A stretch of DNA of 9,854 nt, taken from positions 1 to 9,854 of the forward strand of contig JALPXT010000050.1 in assembly GCA_023271485.1 (NCBI GenBank), read 5' to 3'. This document shows, piece after piece, positions 1-6,399 of the stretch (positions within the stretch are counted from its first letter, which is position 1; every line of letters begins with the position of its first letter). This DNA is from Dehalococcoidia bacterium. Its GTDB lineage: Bacteria; Chloroflexota; Dehalococcoidia; SZUA-161; SpSt-899. The translations under genes and the position numbers were made by a program. Under the pieces are notes generated by a model that searched no databases, had not been told where the DNA came from, and saw only the letters and a program-made list of their open reading frames with translations.

Positions 1-478
1 CAACGATTATATTTGCGCTTCGAGATACATTCCCTGCGGTAGCCGTAATGTGCACGCTGGCTATGCCATCCCGGACTTCAAATTTCACATCTTCCTCGGT
101 TAGAATGTTTCTTGCTATCCTGAGGGTGGATTTCACCACACCATTACGCCTTTCCTCACGAATCAACGAGGTGTTTTCGGCATCATAGCTATAGGTTACC
201 GTATATTTCACCGGCAGCTCGCCGATGTAATCGTACCACTGAAACCTCACGTATTCCGGACTGTCCCGCATTTCGTAGTGCCGGAAAGCCTGACCGTCCC
301 TGATAAGCCAGCGGCGCGTGATGTCGAGGTCGTGCATCACCGCCAGTTCGTTATCTATCCGGGGTGCCAGCCGCATCATCAGTTGGGTGGCCGGAACCAT
401 AAGGGCAATAACCATGGCGCCAATCGTCATAGCTATCACTATCTCTACCAGAGTGAGTCCCTTTTCCCGTCCTCTCAT
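1..478 (-). CDS. PilW/GspJ-like minor prepilin, C-terminus cut by window edge
   Basis: A prepilin-type protein of which about 159 residues are visible; the reading frame is still open at base 1, so the C-terminus lies outside the window. I translated it directly from the reverse strand. It starts MRGREKG-LTLVEIVIA: a short basic leader, a Gly before the prepilin peptidase cut site, Glu at mature position 5, then a hydrophobic helix to about residue 30 ending in MRLAP. The globular part contains ITRRWLIRDGQAF and later strand-rich segments, which fits the PilW/GspJ type of minor (pseudo)pilin. Family knowledge: such proteins are cleaved and N-methylated by PilD and sit at the tip of type IV pili or type II secretion pseudopili. 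The ATG (478-476) overlaps the upstream gene's TGA as ATGA, and AAGGTGAG precedes it, so translation is probably coupled. The GspJ versus PilW assignment is uncertain. Confidence 0.8.
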   Translation of the reverse strand, partial: MRGREKGLTLVEIVIAMTIGAMVIALMVPATQLMMRLAPRIDNELAVMHDLDITRRWLIRDGQAFRHYEMRDSPEYVRFQWYDYIGELPVKYTVTYSYDAENTSLIREERRNGVVKSTLRIARNILTEEDVKFEVRDGIASVHITATAGNVSRSANIIV

Positions 479-885
479 CGCCTCACCTTATACCCTTCCA
501 ACTGCAATGAGCCGTGATGACCGGTGACCGTGATGGTGACCCGCTGGAGAATGACCTCGCCGCCCGGGCAACGTTCGACACCGTCTATAACATATACATA
601 GATATCAAAACCCGCAGGATGCGAAATAAGATCATAGTCTCCACCAGGACGAAATTCCTGTCCCTGGATGCTCTCCATCTGGGACTGAGCAAGCTCCAGG
701 ACTATGGAGCGGTCACGGACACGATCGGCGCTGGTTATCGCTGCCGATAGCGCCGTGAACATAGTGGGTATAATTATGGCTATCAAGGCCAGGGTTACCA
801 CTACCTCGATCAGGGTCTGACCTTTCTGTCCGCCGGCATGGTTGCGGAGGCTGATTTCGCGCCGCATCATTTCCATCGTTGTCAC
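475..885 (-). CDS. PilV/GspI-like minor prepilin
   Basis: A 136-residue prepilin if the GTG at 885-883 is the start. The leader is basic, with a Gly-Gln-Thr-Leu-Ile-Glu processing site (residues 22-27): cleavage after Gly22 leaves Glu at mature position 5. A hydrophobic helix follows (EVVVTLALIAIIIPTMF). The next part (ALSAAITSADRVRDRSIVLELAQSQMESI) is typical of PilV/GspI-type minor pilins, followed by a short beta-rich domain. The start is ambiguous: the GTG has GAGGA only 3 bases upstream, whereas the ATG at 876-874 has GGTGA at 5 bases, and two further ATGs (870-868, 867-865) also leave a plausible leader. I favour 876 or the GTG. It overlaps the next prepilin gene by ATGA, the usual I-then-J order. 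It probably localises to the inner membrane and then to a pilus or pseudopilus tip. Confidence 0.85.
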   Translation of the reverse strand: MTTMEMMRREISLRNHAGGQKGQTLIEVVVTLALIAIIIPTMFTALSAAITSADRVRDRSIVLELAQSQMESIQGQEFRPGGDYDLISHPAGFDIYVYVIDGVERCPGGEVILQRVTITVTGHHGSLQLEGYKVRR

Positions 886-958
886 CGATCCTCGCAGGGA
901 GGGCCCATTCTTAATACCGCCGTCTCTAGATCAACGTAATCCGGTGCGACCTGATGGC

Positions 959-1141
959 TCAATCCTTGACGTCTGGGGGAAGAAGATTCGGGATGGTATC
1001 CTTGATAGGATAGCGCACTGAGCAGTTGGCGCAGTAAAGAGAGCCGTTGATCACCTCCTTATCATCCTCCTCCTCGACAGTAAGTTCGAGAGAGTTCTTG
1101 CACATCGGACAGGCCAGTATATCCATGAGTTCCTTTTTCAT
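959..1141 (-). CDS. Trm112-like small zinc-ribbon protein
   Basis: A 60-residue protein of the Trm112 family, starting MKKELMDILACPMCK. Zinc-ligand pairs are visible as C11-x2-C14 (CPMC) and C37-x2-C40 (CANC). The family ending is present too (RYPIKDTIPNLLP, residues 43-55). In eukaryotes and archaea Trm112 is an obligate partner that stabilises several SAM-dependent methyltransferases acting on tRNA, rRNA and release factor; bacterial homologues are assumed to have similar adaptor roles. No methyltransferase gene is seen beside it here. The start at 1141 is chosen because GGAGG lies 8 bases upstream. A longer in-frame start at 1174 would add 11 residues that are encoded within a heptameric repeat and have no Shine-Dalgarno sequence. 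The gene lies 61 bases after DUF2851 and 73 bases before the prepilins. Confidence 0.88.
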   Translation of the reverse strand: MKKELMDILACPMCKNSLELTVEEEDDKEVINGSLYCANCSVRYPIKDTIPNLLPPDVKD

Positions 1142-1149
1142 TGTGCTAT

Positions 1150-1154
1150 CCTCC
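1150..1154 (-). promoter_or_regulatory. Ribosome-binding site that fixes the trm112-like start
   Basis: GGAGG on the minus strand, 8 bases before the ATG at 1141-1139. It supports the 60-residue product over the longer 71-residue reading from 1174. Confidence 0.8.
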
Positions 1155-1160
1155 GTATTT

Positions 1161-1181
1161 AGCGTGCAGCGCATAGCGTGT
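1161..1181 (-). repeat. Period-7 array (AGC-N4) in the trm112-like leader
   Basis: Three consecutive 7-base units on the plus strand: AGCGTGC, AGCGCAT and AGCGTGT. A degenerate unit, AGGGAGG, follows (1182-1188). In the minus-strand transcript each unit reads NNNNGCT. The array ends about 20 bases before the trm112-like start codon, just upstream of its ribosome-binding site. A second array with the same triplet and period lies upstream of pspC (7811-7838). Confidence 0.7.
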
Positions 1182-1208
1182 AGGGAGGCTACCCCCTATC
1201 CCCTACAC
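1178..1208 (-). repeat. Inverted repeat overlapping the DUF2851 stop codon
   Basis: Arms GTGTAGGG (1178-1185) and CCCTACAC (1201-1208) are perfect 8-base complements around a 15-base spacer. On the minus strand the 5' arm contains the TAG stop of the DUF2851 gene. The 3' arm is not followed by a T-run, so this is not a canonical intrinsic terminator. It could be an attenuating or RNA-stabilising stem between DUF2851 and trm112. It partly overlaps the heptameric array. Confidence 0.5.
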
Positions 1209-2510
1209 CACATTAACCGGGCAGATCCCACATCTCTGCTCCCGACAGAATGTCTGGTAGAGATGGATCAATCCCTGCTGACGTCGCGCTGAGTTCACCG
1301 TCTCCGGCTTCCCCGCGCCCCAGAAAAGCTCGCTCAGGTATCGAGTTATCTGATTTTCCCCCAGTCGAGGATAGGTTCGATACAGCTCCAGGATATGCTC
1401 CCCGATCTTCGGACGCGAATCGCACTCAGCCAGGGCGAGAGAAAATGGCAAAACCACATTCACCGTGATCTCCCGTGCCCGTCCCGACCCAATGAGGTCG
1501 GGTATCAGGAAGCCGGACTCAATCGCCGTCGTGCCTCTCCCGGGATTCGCCTCTGCTACAAGATCGGACACCCCCTGGAGCAAGCCTTGGTCCAGATAGC
1601 GATCGAAGAGATGTCCCGCTGCCAGGAGTCGCCGCGTGGGAAAGTTCCTGGGATGCATCCGGAAGAAGTGCCAGTCGGTATAGCTCATGGCGTTTTCGAC
1701 ATTCAGGGAACGCCAGATATCCTCCAGCTTCGATGGCGCCTCCAAACCCCCAAAGCCGGACTTCTCCCCACATTGTGAAGGCAGCAACCCCGCCCCACCC
1801 AGAAGCAGAGCCTGGAGCACAAGGCTTCTGCTACCGAGCCCCTGTTCCTGAGCGATGCTCTCCAGGACCCGCAGCGGCAGCCGGCGTGCCAGTTCCTGAA
1901 AGGGCTTCTTATTCTTGGTGTATCCCAGAGCTCCCATCACACCCTGGTACAGCACCTCGGCCGGCTCATCGAGAATCAACCCCACCTCAAAGAAAGCCGA
2001 TTTCAAATAGAACCGCTCTTCGCCACACCAATCCAGGATTTCGCCGATTCTCCCTTCTCCGTGCTGACTCCCAACGCCTCGGCAGGGGGAAATGAGAGTC
2101 ATCGCGCGGAGGGAAAGCTCATCCATTGAGCCATTGAGGAAGTCGTGCAGGGGTAAGGTGGGAGCCGACTCCCCGTTTTCAAGTTGAGCCGGCCTTTTCG
2201 CATCGTCCCACAACACCACGTGGAGAATCACCCCGTTGAAATGCCGGTCGAGGTGGTGGCCATGTGCCCTCCAGTCGCTCGACTTCACGTGGAGCTCGAC
2301 ATCGCCCTGGAGTATCTCGTCATCAAGAATAACGATGGCTCCGAGGAAATCGGGGCCGCTATCCTTGTTCTCTATTCCGGGCGAGCGCACCCTCACCATC
2401 CGGCCGTCACTGGTAGGAAGGGCACCTTTCTGTACCCATTGACCCTTCCATATCCTGGCCAGGAGGCTTTCGGGAACTCCGCATTTATTCTCTGGATTGA
2501 TACCGGTCAT
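1203..2510 (-). CDS. DUF2851 family protein of unknown function
   Basis: A 435-residue soluble-looking protein with the DUF2851 N-terminal signature: ESLLARIWKGQWV (14-26), an SDGR turn (34-37), GIENKDSGPDF (45-55), GDVELHVKSSDW (69-80), then HGHHLD (83-88) and VILHVVLWDD (94-103). Its biochemical function is not established. By eye the order GPDF (P53-D54) followed 17 residues later by E72-x-H74-x-K76 resembles the PD-(D/E)xK nuclease core; this is inference. The C-terminus has a Cys cluster, C422-x4-C427-x2-C430, with a lone Cys at residue 10. An in-frame TGA lies immediately upstream of the ATG (2516-2514), so 2510 is the furthest possible ATG start; its Shine-Dalgarno sequence is weak (GTGA, 2 bases away). 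It sits 35 bases downstream of the ABC permease, probably in the same transcript. The length is in the usual range for the family. Confidence 0.82.
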   Translation of the reverse strand: MTGINPENKCGVPESLLARIWKGQWVQKGALPTSDGRMVRVRSPGIENKDSGPDFLGAIVILDDEILQGDVELHVKSSDWRAHGHHLDRHFNGVILHVVLWDDAKRPAQLENGESAPTLPLHDFLNGSMDELSLRAMTLISPCRGVGSQHGEGRIGEILDWCGEERFYLKSAFFEVGLILDEPAEVLYQGVMGALGYTKNKKPFQELARRLPLRVLESIAQEQGLGSRSLVLQALLLGGAGLLPSQCGEKSGFGGLEAPSKLEDIWRSLNVENAMSYTDWHFFRMHPRNFPTRRLLAAGHLFDRYLDQGLLQGVSDLVAEANPGRGTTAIESGFLIPDLIGSGRAREITVNVVLPFSLALAECDSRPKIGEHILELYRTYPRLGENQITRYLSELFWGAGKPETVNSARRQQGLIHLYQTFCREQRCGICPVNVV

Positions 2511-2545
2511 CGGTCACAACTCATAGCCGCAAGACGTTGCGTCTG

Positions 2546-3757
2546 CTACGCCTCCCTTGCATACCGGACGATCTCCCTGAGTGCCGGCCTCTTGCCGTAC
2601 ATCAGCAGAAATACCCTGAAGACCCTGGCCACGACCCATATCCCGACAGCAATCGATCCCACCATGATGGTCAGACTCAGGGCCAATTCCCAGAGGGGGA
2701 TGGTGGTATTGGGGAGGCGCATCATAACGGTGATCGGGGCGGTGAAGGGAATGAAGGTCAGTATCCTGGCGACGAGCCCATCGGGGTGCTGAGCGATTAC
2801 ACTGAGCAACATTATCGGCACTACGGCCGGCAAGGTGAAGACGCTTGCCCATTGCTGGCTATCCTTCTCTGTGGAGCCGATAGACCCCACGCCGGCGTAG
2901 AGAACGGCAAACAGCAGGTAACCACCTATAAAGTAGAGCAACCCCAGGACGAGCATACTCGTGGGAATGACAAGGTCGCCCAGTGCCGGTATATTCATCG
3001 CCCCCACATGCGCAAAAATCCGGATACTCACCAGCCACACCACCATCTGCAGAAGCCCGGCCGAGCCCAGCCCCAGAATCTTCCCCAAGAACAACTGCCT
3101 GGCAGAGACCGAGGAAAGCAGCACCTCGATCATCCGGTTCTCCTTCTCCTCAGAGACGCTCTGCAGCAGACGTCCGGAGTTGGAGAATATCGAGATCATG
3201 AAGAGGAACCCAAAGATATAGGGGACAAAGATCGCTATCAGTGGGTGAGGGACCTCGATGATCTTCCCCGTCTCGTCCAGTTGCAGCGAGACCAGCATCA
3301 ACGGCTCCTTGACCCGCCGGCGCAATTCCTCGGTGACCTCACCGGCCAGAAGGTTGCTCAACAGAAAATCACTGATCTGCTTTGTTAGTCCGGGTGGGGG
3401 CGCAAGTTCGCCTTCCATGGTGAATCTAATCACCTGCCCGGTGGCCCGGTAGTCCTGAGGGATAATGAAAAACTCGTCGATCTCTCCGGCCAGGAGGTCG
3501 TTTTTGGCCTCAGCCTCGGTGGGGTAAGGGACAAAGGTGAGGCCGGGCTGTTCGGTGTAGCCGGTGAAGATTCCAGTATTGTCCGCATAGCCGATCTTCT
3601 CGGGCATTTCCGGCTCTGGAAAGAGCCCCATGATGAACGGATAGCCTAGCATCCCGATCAGCGCAATCAGGGGGACGCTGGCGGTCATGATAAGGAACGA
3701 CTTCCTCTTGATGGTCTGCCTGAACTCGTGCTTTAGGATGGTGAGCATCTTGTTCAT
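2546..3757 (-). CDS. ABC-2 type exporter permease, NatB-like
   Basis: A 403-residue membrane subunit of an ABC exporter. The N-terminus (MNKMLTILKHEFRQTIKRKSF) is the amphipathic cytoplasmic lead-in typical of ABC-2 permeases. A first membrane helix follows (about 24-45), then an external domain of roughly 125 residues (46-170), and about five or six further helices (near 172-194, 225-248, 262-290, 303-324, 330-346, 353-380). The family motif EEKENRMIEVLLSS (203-216), followed by SARQLFLGKILG (218-229), is clear; in this family it forms the coupling region that contacts the ATPase. NatB-like permeases export sodium or other small molecules, and the substrate cannot be read from this sequence. 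The ATG overlaps the ATPase stop as ATGA, with AAGGAGGAG just upstream, so the two subunits should be made together. Confidence 0.9.
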   Translation of the reverse strand: MNKMLTILKHEFRQTIKRKSFLIMTASVPLIALIGMLGYPFIMGLFPEPEMPEKIGYADNTGIFTGYTEQPGLTFVPYPTEAEAKNDLLAGEIDEFFIIPQDYRATGQVIRFTMEGELAPPPGLTKQISDFLLSNLLAGEVTEELRRRVKEPLMLVSLQLDETGKIIEVPHPLIAIFVPYIFGFLFMISIFSNSGRLLQSVSEEKENRMIEVLLSSVSARQLFLGKILGLGSAGLLQMVVWLVSIRIFAHVGAMNIPALGDLVIPTSMLVLGLLYFIGGYLLFAVLYAGVGSIGSTEKDSQQWASVFTLPAVVPIMLLSVIAQHPDGLVARILTFIPFTAPITVMMRLPNTTIPLWELALSLTIMVGSIAVGIWVVARVFRVFLLMYGKRPALREIVRYAREA

Positions 3758-4830
3758 GGCTCCTCCTTCACCACCTGAATGAATATCTCGTTGAGCGATG
3801 GGGTGGAAACTTCGAACCGGTCAACTGTGATGTCCCGAGCCAGAAGCTGAGCCAGCACCTCCCGGGACGAGGTTTTCCCGTCAAGAAAAAGCTCTACGAA
3901 TTTGCCGTGATTTTTCTCCCCCGTCACGCCGGCCAGCCCGTCAAACGAGCCCTCACATTCGAGGAAGATAGAGTTGTTTCTGAATCTCGACCTGATCTCA
4001 GACAATTCCCCGTAGAGCACTGTCTTGCCCTTATTGATCATCAGGATGCGGTCGCAGAGCTCCTCCACCTCATTCATCTGATGGGTGCTCAGGATGATCG
4101 TTTTCCCGTGTTGGCGAAGCTCCCGGATCAGTTCCTTGAGCATCTCCCTGTTCACCGGGTCGAGCCCCGCAAAGGGCTCGTCCAGGATCACCAGATCGGG
4201 GTCGTGGATGATGGTGGTGACGAACTGGATTATCTGTCCCATGCCCCGGCTGAGCTGCTCTATCTTCTTGTCCTTATTCTGGAACATGCCCACCCGGTGG
4301 AGCAGGTTGTCTGTGCCTGACTTCGCCGCGCCGGGAGTGAGGCTCTTGAGTCGAGCCAGATACTCCAGCGATTCGGCCACAGTGATCCTGCGGTAGAGTC
4401 CCCTTTCCTCGGGGAGGTAGCCGATCCTGTCCTTGGTGCTCTCTCTGAGGGACTCGCCGAGAATTTTCACCCCGCCGGAATCGGGTTTGATGATATCCAT
4501 GAGCATCCGGATGGTGGTCGTCTTACCGGCGCCGTTGGGCCCGACCATCCCGAATATCTCGCCGGATCTGACCTCGAAGGAGATGTCGTCCACCACCTCC
4601 TTTCCGCCGAATGATTTATGCACCCGGCAGACCTCAATGGTTTTCTCTCCGGGCAGCATCTTGGTGGGCGATAAACGGGAATCCCATCCCAGCGTGGTAG
4701 TGACTTCCTCCGAGGAGCCTGGACTTGACCGCTCGGCCCTGTCTCGTCTCCGGCGCTGAAGATATGAGCGCAGAGACACGGTCACCCCAATGGCAACAAC
4801 GGCGATTATTATCGTATCCATATTCACCAT
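3754..4830 (-). CDS. ABC exporter ATPase, NatA-like, with N-terminal membrane helix
   Basis: A 358-residue nucleotide-binding subunit. Walker A GPNGAGKTT is at 97-105, the Q-loop region reads YLPEERGLY (138-146) as in NatA-type ATPases, the signature is LSRGMGQ (193-199), Walker B with D-loop is LVILDEPFAGLDP (213-225), and the H-loop is STH (248-250). The C-terminal DUF4162-like domain ends in PSLNEIFIQVV (344-354). Oddly, about 60 residues precede the ATPase fold: a hydrophobic stretch at about 6-20 (TIIIAVVAIGVTVSL) followed by LQRRRRDR. This predicts a single membrane anchor with the ATPase domain in the cytoplasm. NatA proteins normally begin directly at the fold. The start is uncertain because Shine-Dalgarno support at 4830 is weak (GAG 4 bases upstream). 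The internal Met58 has no ribosome-binding site at all. The gene is 26 bases after the glutamine synthetase-like gene and overlaps the permease by 4 bases. Confidence 0.9.
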   Translation of the reverse strand: MVNMDTIIIAVVAIGVTVSLRSYLQRRRRDRAERSSPGSSEEVTTTLGWDSRLSPTKMLPGEKTIEVCRVHKSFGGKEVVDDISFEVRSGEIFGMVGPNGAGKTTTIRMLMDIIKPDSGGVKILGESLRESTKDRIGYLPEERGLYRRITVAESLEYLARLKSLTPGAAKSGTDNLLHRVGMFQNKDKKIEQLSRGMGQIIQFVTTIIHDPDLVILDEPFAGLDPVNREMLKELIRELRQHGKTIILSTHQMNEVEELCDRILMINKGKTVLYGELSEIRSRFRNNSIFLECEGSFDGLAGVTGEKNHGKFVELFLDGKTSSREVLAQLLARDITVDRFEVSTPSLNEIFIQVVKEEP

Positions 4831-4856
4831 CCAACTCTGGTGACTGGTTTCAGATG

Positions 4857-6362
4857 CTACGAACAGTGGAGATACTCTTCAACCAGTTTCTTGATCTCGT
4901 CTTCCTTTCCGTATAATCTCTCACTCAAGTCCTTATCATCGTAACTTCTAAGCTTTTTAACTATCCCATCAATTGCTACCGAGGGGAAAACGCCATCCCT
5001 CTGGTATATTTCACGATCTCCCGAAAGACATCGAGCGGACTCCCAGCATGAGGCAGGTAACTTTGCCAGGCTCTCTTGAAGTCGCTTATGCTGAGGGGAA
5101 AAGATATTCATGTCCACATACAGTCTATCAGCCAGTTCCAACCCCCCATCCATCTCCAACCCGTGTCGAGCTGCCACGGCCAGCCCTGCCAGCAAGAGAT
5201 GAATGTCAGCCGAACCATCAGGGCATCGAAACTCGACCGTCTGCCTGCCGGCAGGCTCCAGGAATTCTCCCCTCTCCTGGGGATTGGCATCCCTTATCAT
5301 GTCACACACACCTAACCACCCCAGGGGAACCCTGACTAAGACGGACCGGTTTCTGTCACCCCAACTTATGTTTGTTGGCGCCTCCTGATGCGGAACCAAT
5401 CTCAGATAGGAAATGGGGACGGTATTACCGAAGGCCGTTAGTGAAGGAGCCATCTTGAGATACCCCGCAATGGCCCTTCTGGCGATATCGCTTAACCGGC
5501 TTCCTTCGATCATCATATTTTCCCCATCCCTAACCAATCTCGTATGGATGTGAAGTCCACTGCCTGCATGACCCACCGAAATCTTGGGGGCAAAGCTGAT
5601 CGTTACCCCATACTTATAGCCCACATTCCTCAACACCCATTTGGCAATAACAATTTGATCCGCCGCATCTTCTATCGCCACGGGGAGAAACTCAATCTCA
5701 TCCTGTTCCATTTCATGATCTTCCCCAAGAATAGCCCCTACCTCAGAATGAGCATATTTTATCTTTCCTCCCGCCTGAGCAATGGCTTGCATCGCCTCGC
5801 ACCTTAATACTTCCCACTTGGAAAATGGGGAGGATTCTTCATAACCCTGCTGGCTCATGAGTTGATAAAGGTCGTTTCTCTCATAAAGAACGTAATACTC
5901 TAACTCGCCCATGGCCTCGAGACCTAGCCCGGTGCTACTCTTCAATGCTTCATGAGCCCTTCTAAGAATATTCTCCGGAGAGCTTGCCAGTCGAACCCCC
6001 TCGTTTGTATAGTAAGAGCAGAGTATGTCCATCGTTGGAATGGGTGAGAACGGATTCACGTAGGCAGTCCTATAGCGAGGGATAAGGTATAAATCGCTTG
6101 ATGCCGCATCGATATAGGGGAACAGGCTGGAACCATCTACCCTTTCTCCCATCGACAATACTCGATCTAATTGAGCTCTACTGATAATGGCAAAATTAAG
6201 CGTCTTTAACCTGCCATCTCCTCCTACATGCCGGAAGTTGAGCATCTCGATCTTGTTCTCCTCGACAAACTTGATGAGGTCTTCTTTCGTGAATTCTTCC
6301 TGCGACTTTCCTAAATATTGAACTATCCTGTTAGGATTCATTGATATCTCCGCGTTGTTCAT
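4857..6362 (-). CDS. Divergent glutamine synthetase-family enzyme
   Basis: A 501-residue member of the glutamine synthetase superfamily (ATP-dependent ligation of ammonia or an amine to a gamma-carboxylate). Visible landmarks: the beta-grasp domain through DGSS (76-79), GELEYYV with E153 and E155 (metal ligands), SEVGAI with E207, the EQDEIEF block near E222, GSGLHIH with H271, NTVPISYLRLVPHQEAP with R321 and E327, NRSVLVRVP with R339 and R344, and VEFRCPDG with E377 and R379. The catalytic set therefore looks intact. Two differences from textbook GSI are an extra stretch of about 7 residues between E207 and the second Glu block, and about 20 extra residues between R344 and E377. It may be a gamma-glutamyl-amine ligase or regulatory paralogue rather than true GlnA. 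Two starts are plausible: ATG 6362 behind AGGAG, or ATG 6341 (Met8) behind GGAG at 6 bases. Base composition is AT-rich against its neighbours. Confidence 0.85.
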   Translation of the reverse strand: MNNAEISMNPNRIVQYLGKSQEEFTKEDLIKFVEENKIEMLNFRHVGGDGRLKTLNFAIISRAQLDRVLSMGERVDGSSLFPYIDAASSDLYLIPRYRTAYVNPFSPIPTMDILCSYYTNEGVRLASSPENILRRAHEALKSSTGLGLEAMGELEYYVLYERNDLYQLMSQQGYEESSPFSKWEVLRCEAMQAIAQAGGKIKYAHSEVGAILGEDHEMEQDEIEFLPVAIEDAADQIVIAKWVLRNVGYKYGVTISFAPKISVGHAGSGLHIHTRLVRDGENMMIEGSRLSDIARRAIAGYLKMAPSLTAFGNTVPISYLRLVPHQEAPTNISWGDRNRSVLVRVPLGWLGVCDMIRDANPQERGEFLEPAGRQTVEFRCPDGSADIHLLLAGLAVAARHGLEMDGGLELADRLYVDMNIFSPQHKRLQESLAKLPASCWESARCLSGDREIYQRDGVFPSVAIDGIVKKLRSYDDKDLSERLYGKEDEIKKLVEEYLHCS

Positions 6363-6377
6363 AGCTTGCCCTCTCCT
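6348..6377 (-). promoter_or_regulatory. Two competing ribosome-binding sites for the GS-like gene
   Basis: On the minus strand AGGAG (6377-6373, within a run GAGAGGAGAGGG) serves ATG 6362, about 10 bases away (6 from the GAGGG end). A second GGAG (6351-6348) lies inside the coding start and sits 6 bases before ATG 6341. Sequence alone does not decide between a 501- and a 494-residue product. Confidence 0.5.
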
Positions 6378-6399
6378 CTCTCATAGTTTATCGCCTCTA

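Noticed and set aside
886..958. Promoter for the prepilin pair
   Set aside because: TATTAA is a weak -10-like match on the minus strand and the hexamer 17 bases upstream (TTACGT) poorly matches a -35. The gap may simply be intra-operonic.
2184..2792. Plus-strand frame spanning the DUF2851/permease junction
   Set aside because: It overlaps two well-supported minus-strand genes and shows no family motif or ribosome-binding site.
2537..3388. Plus-strand reading frame of 283 codons opposite the ABC permease
   Set aside because: The translation is Gln/His/Asp/Arg-rich low-complexity sequence typical of antisense frames, and the permease on the other strand has clear family motifs and an ATGA-coupled start.
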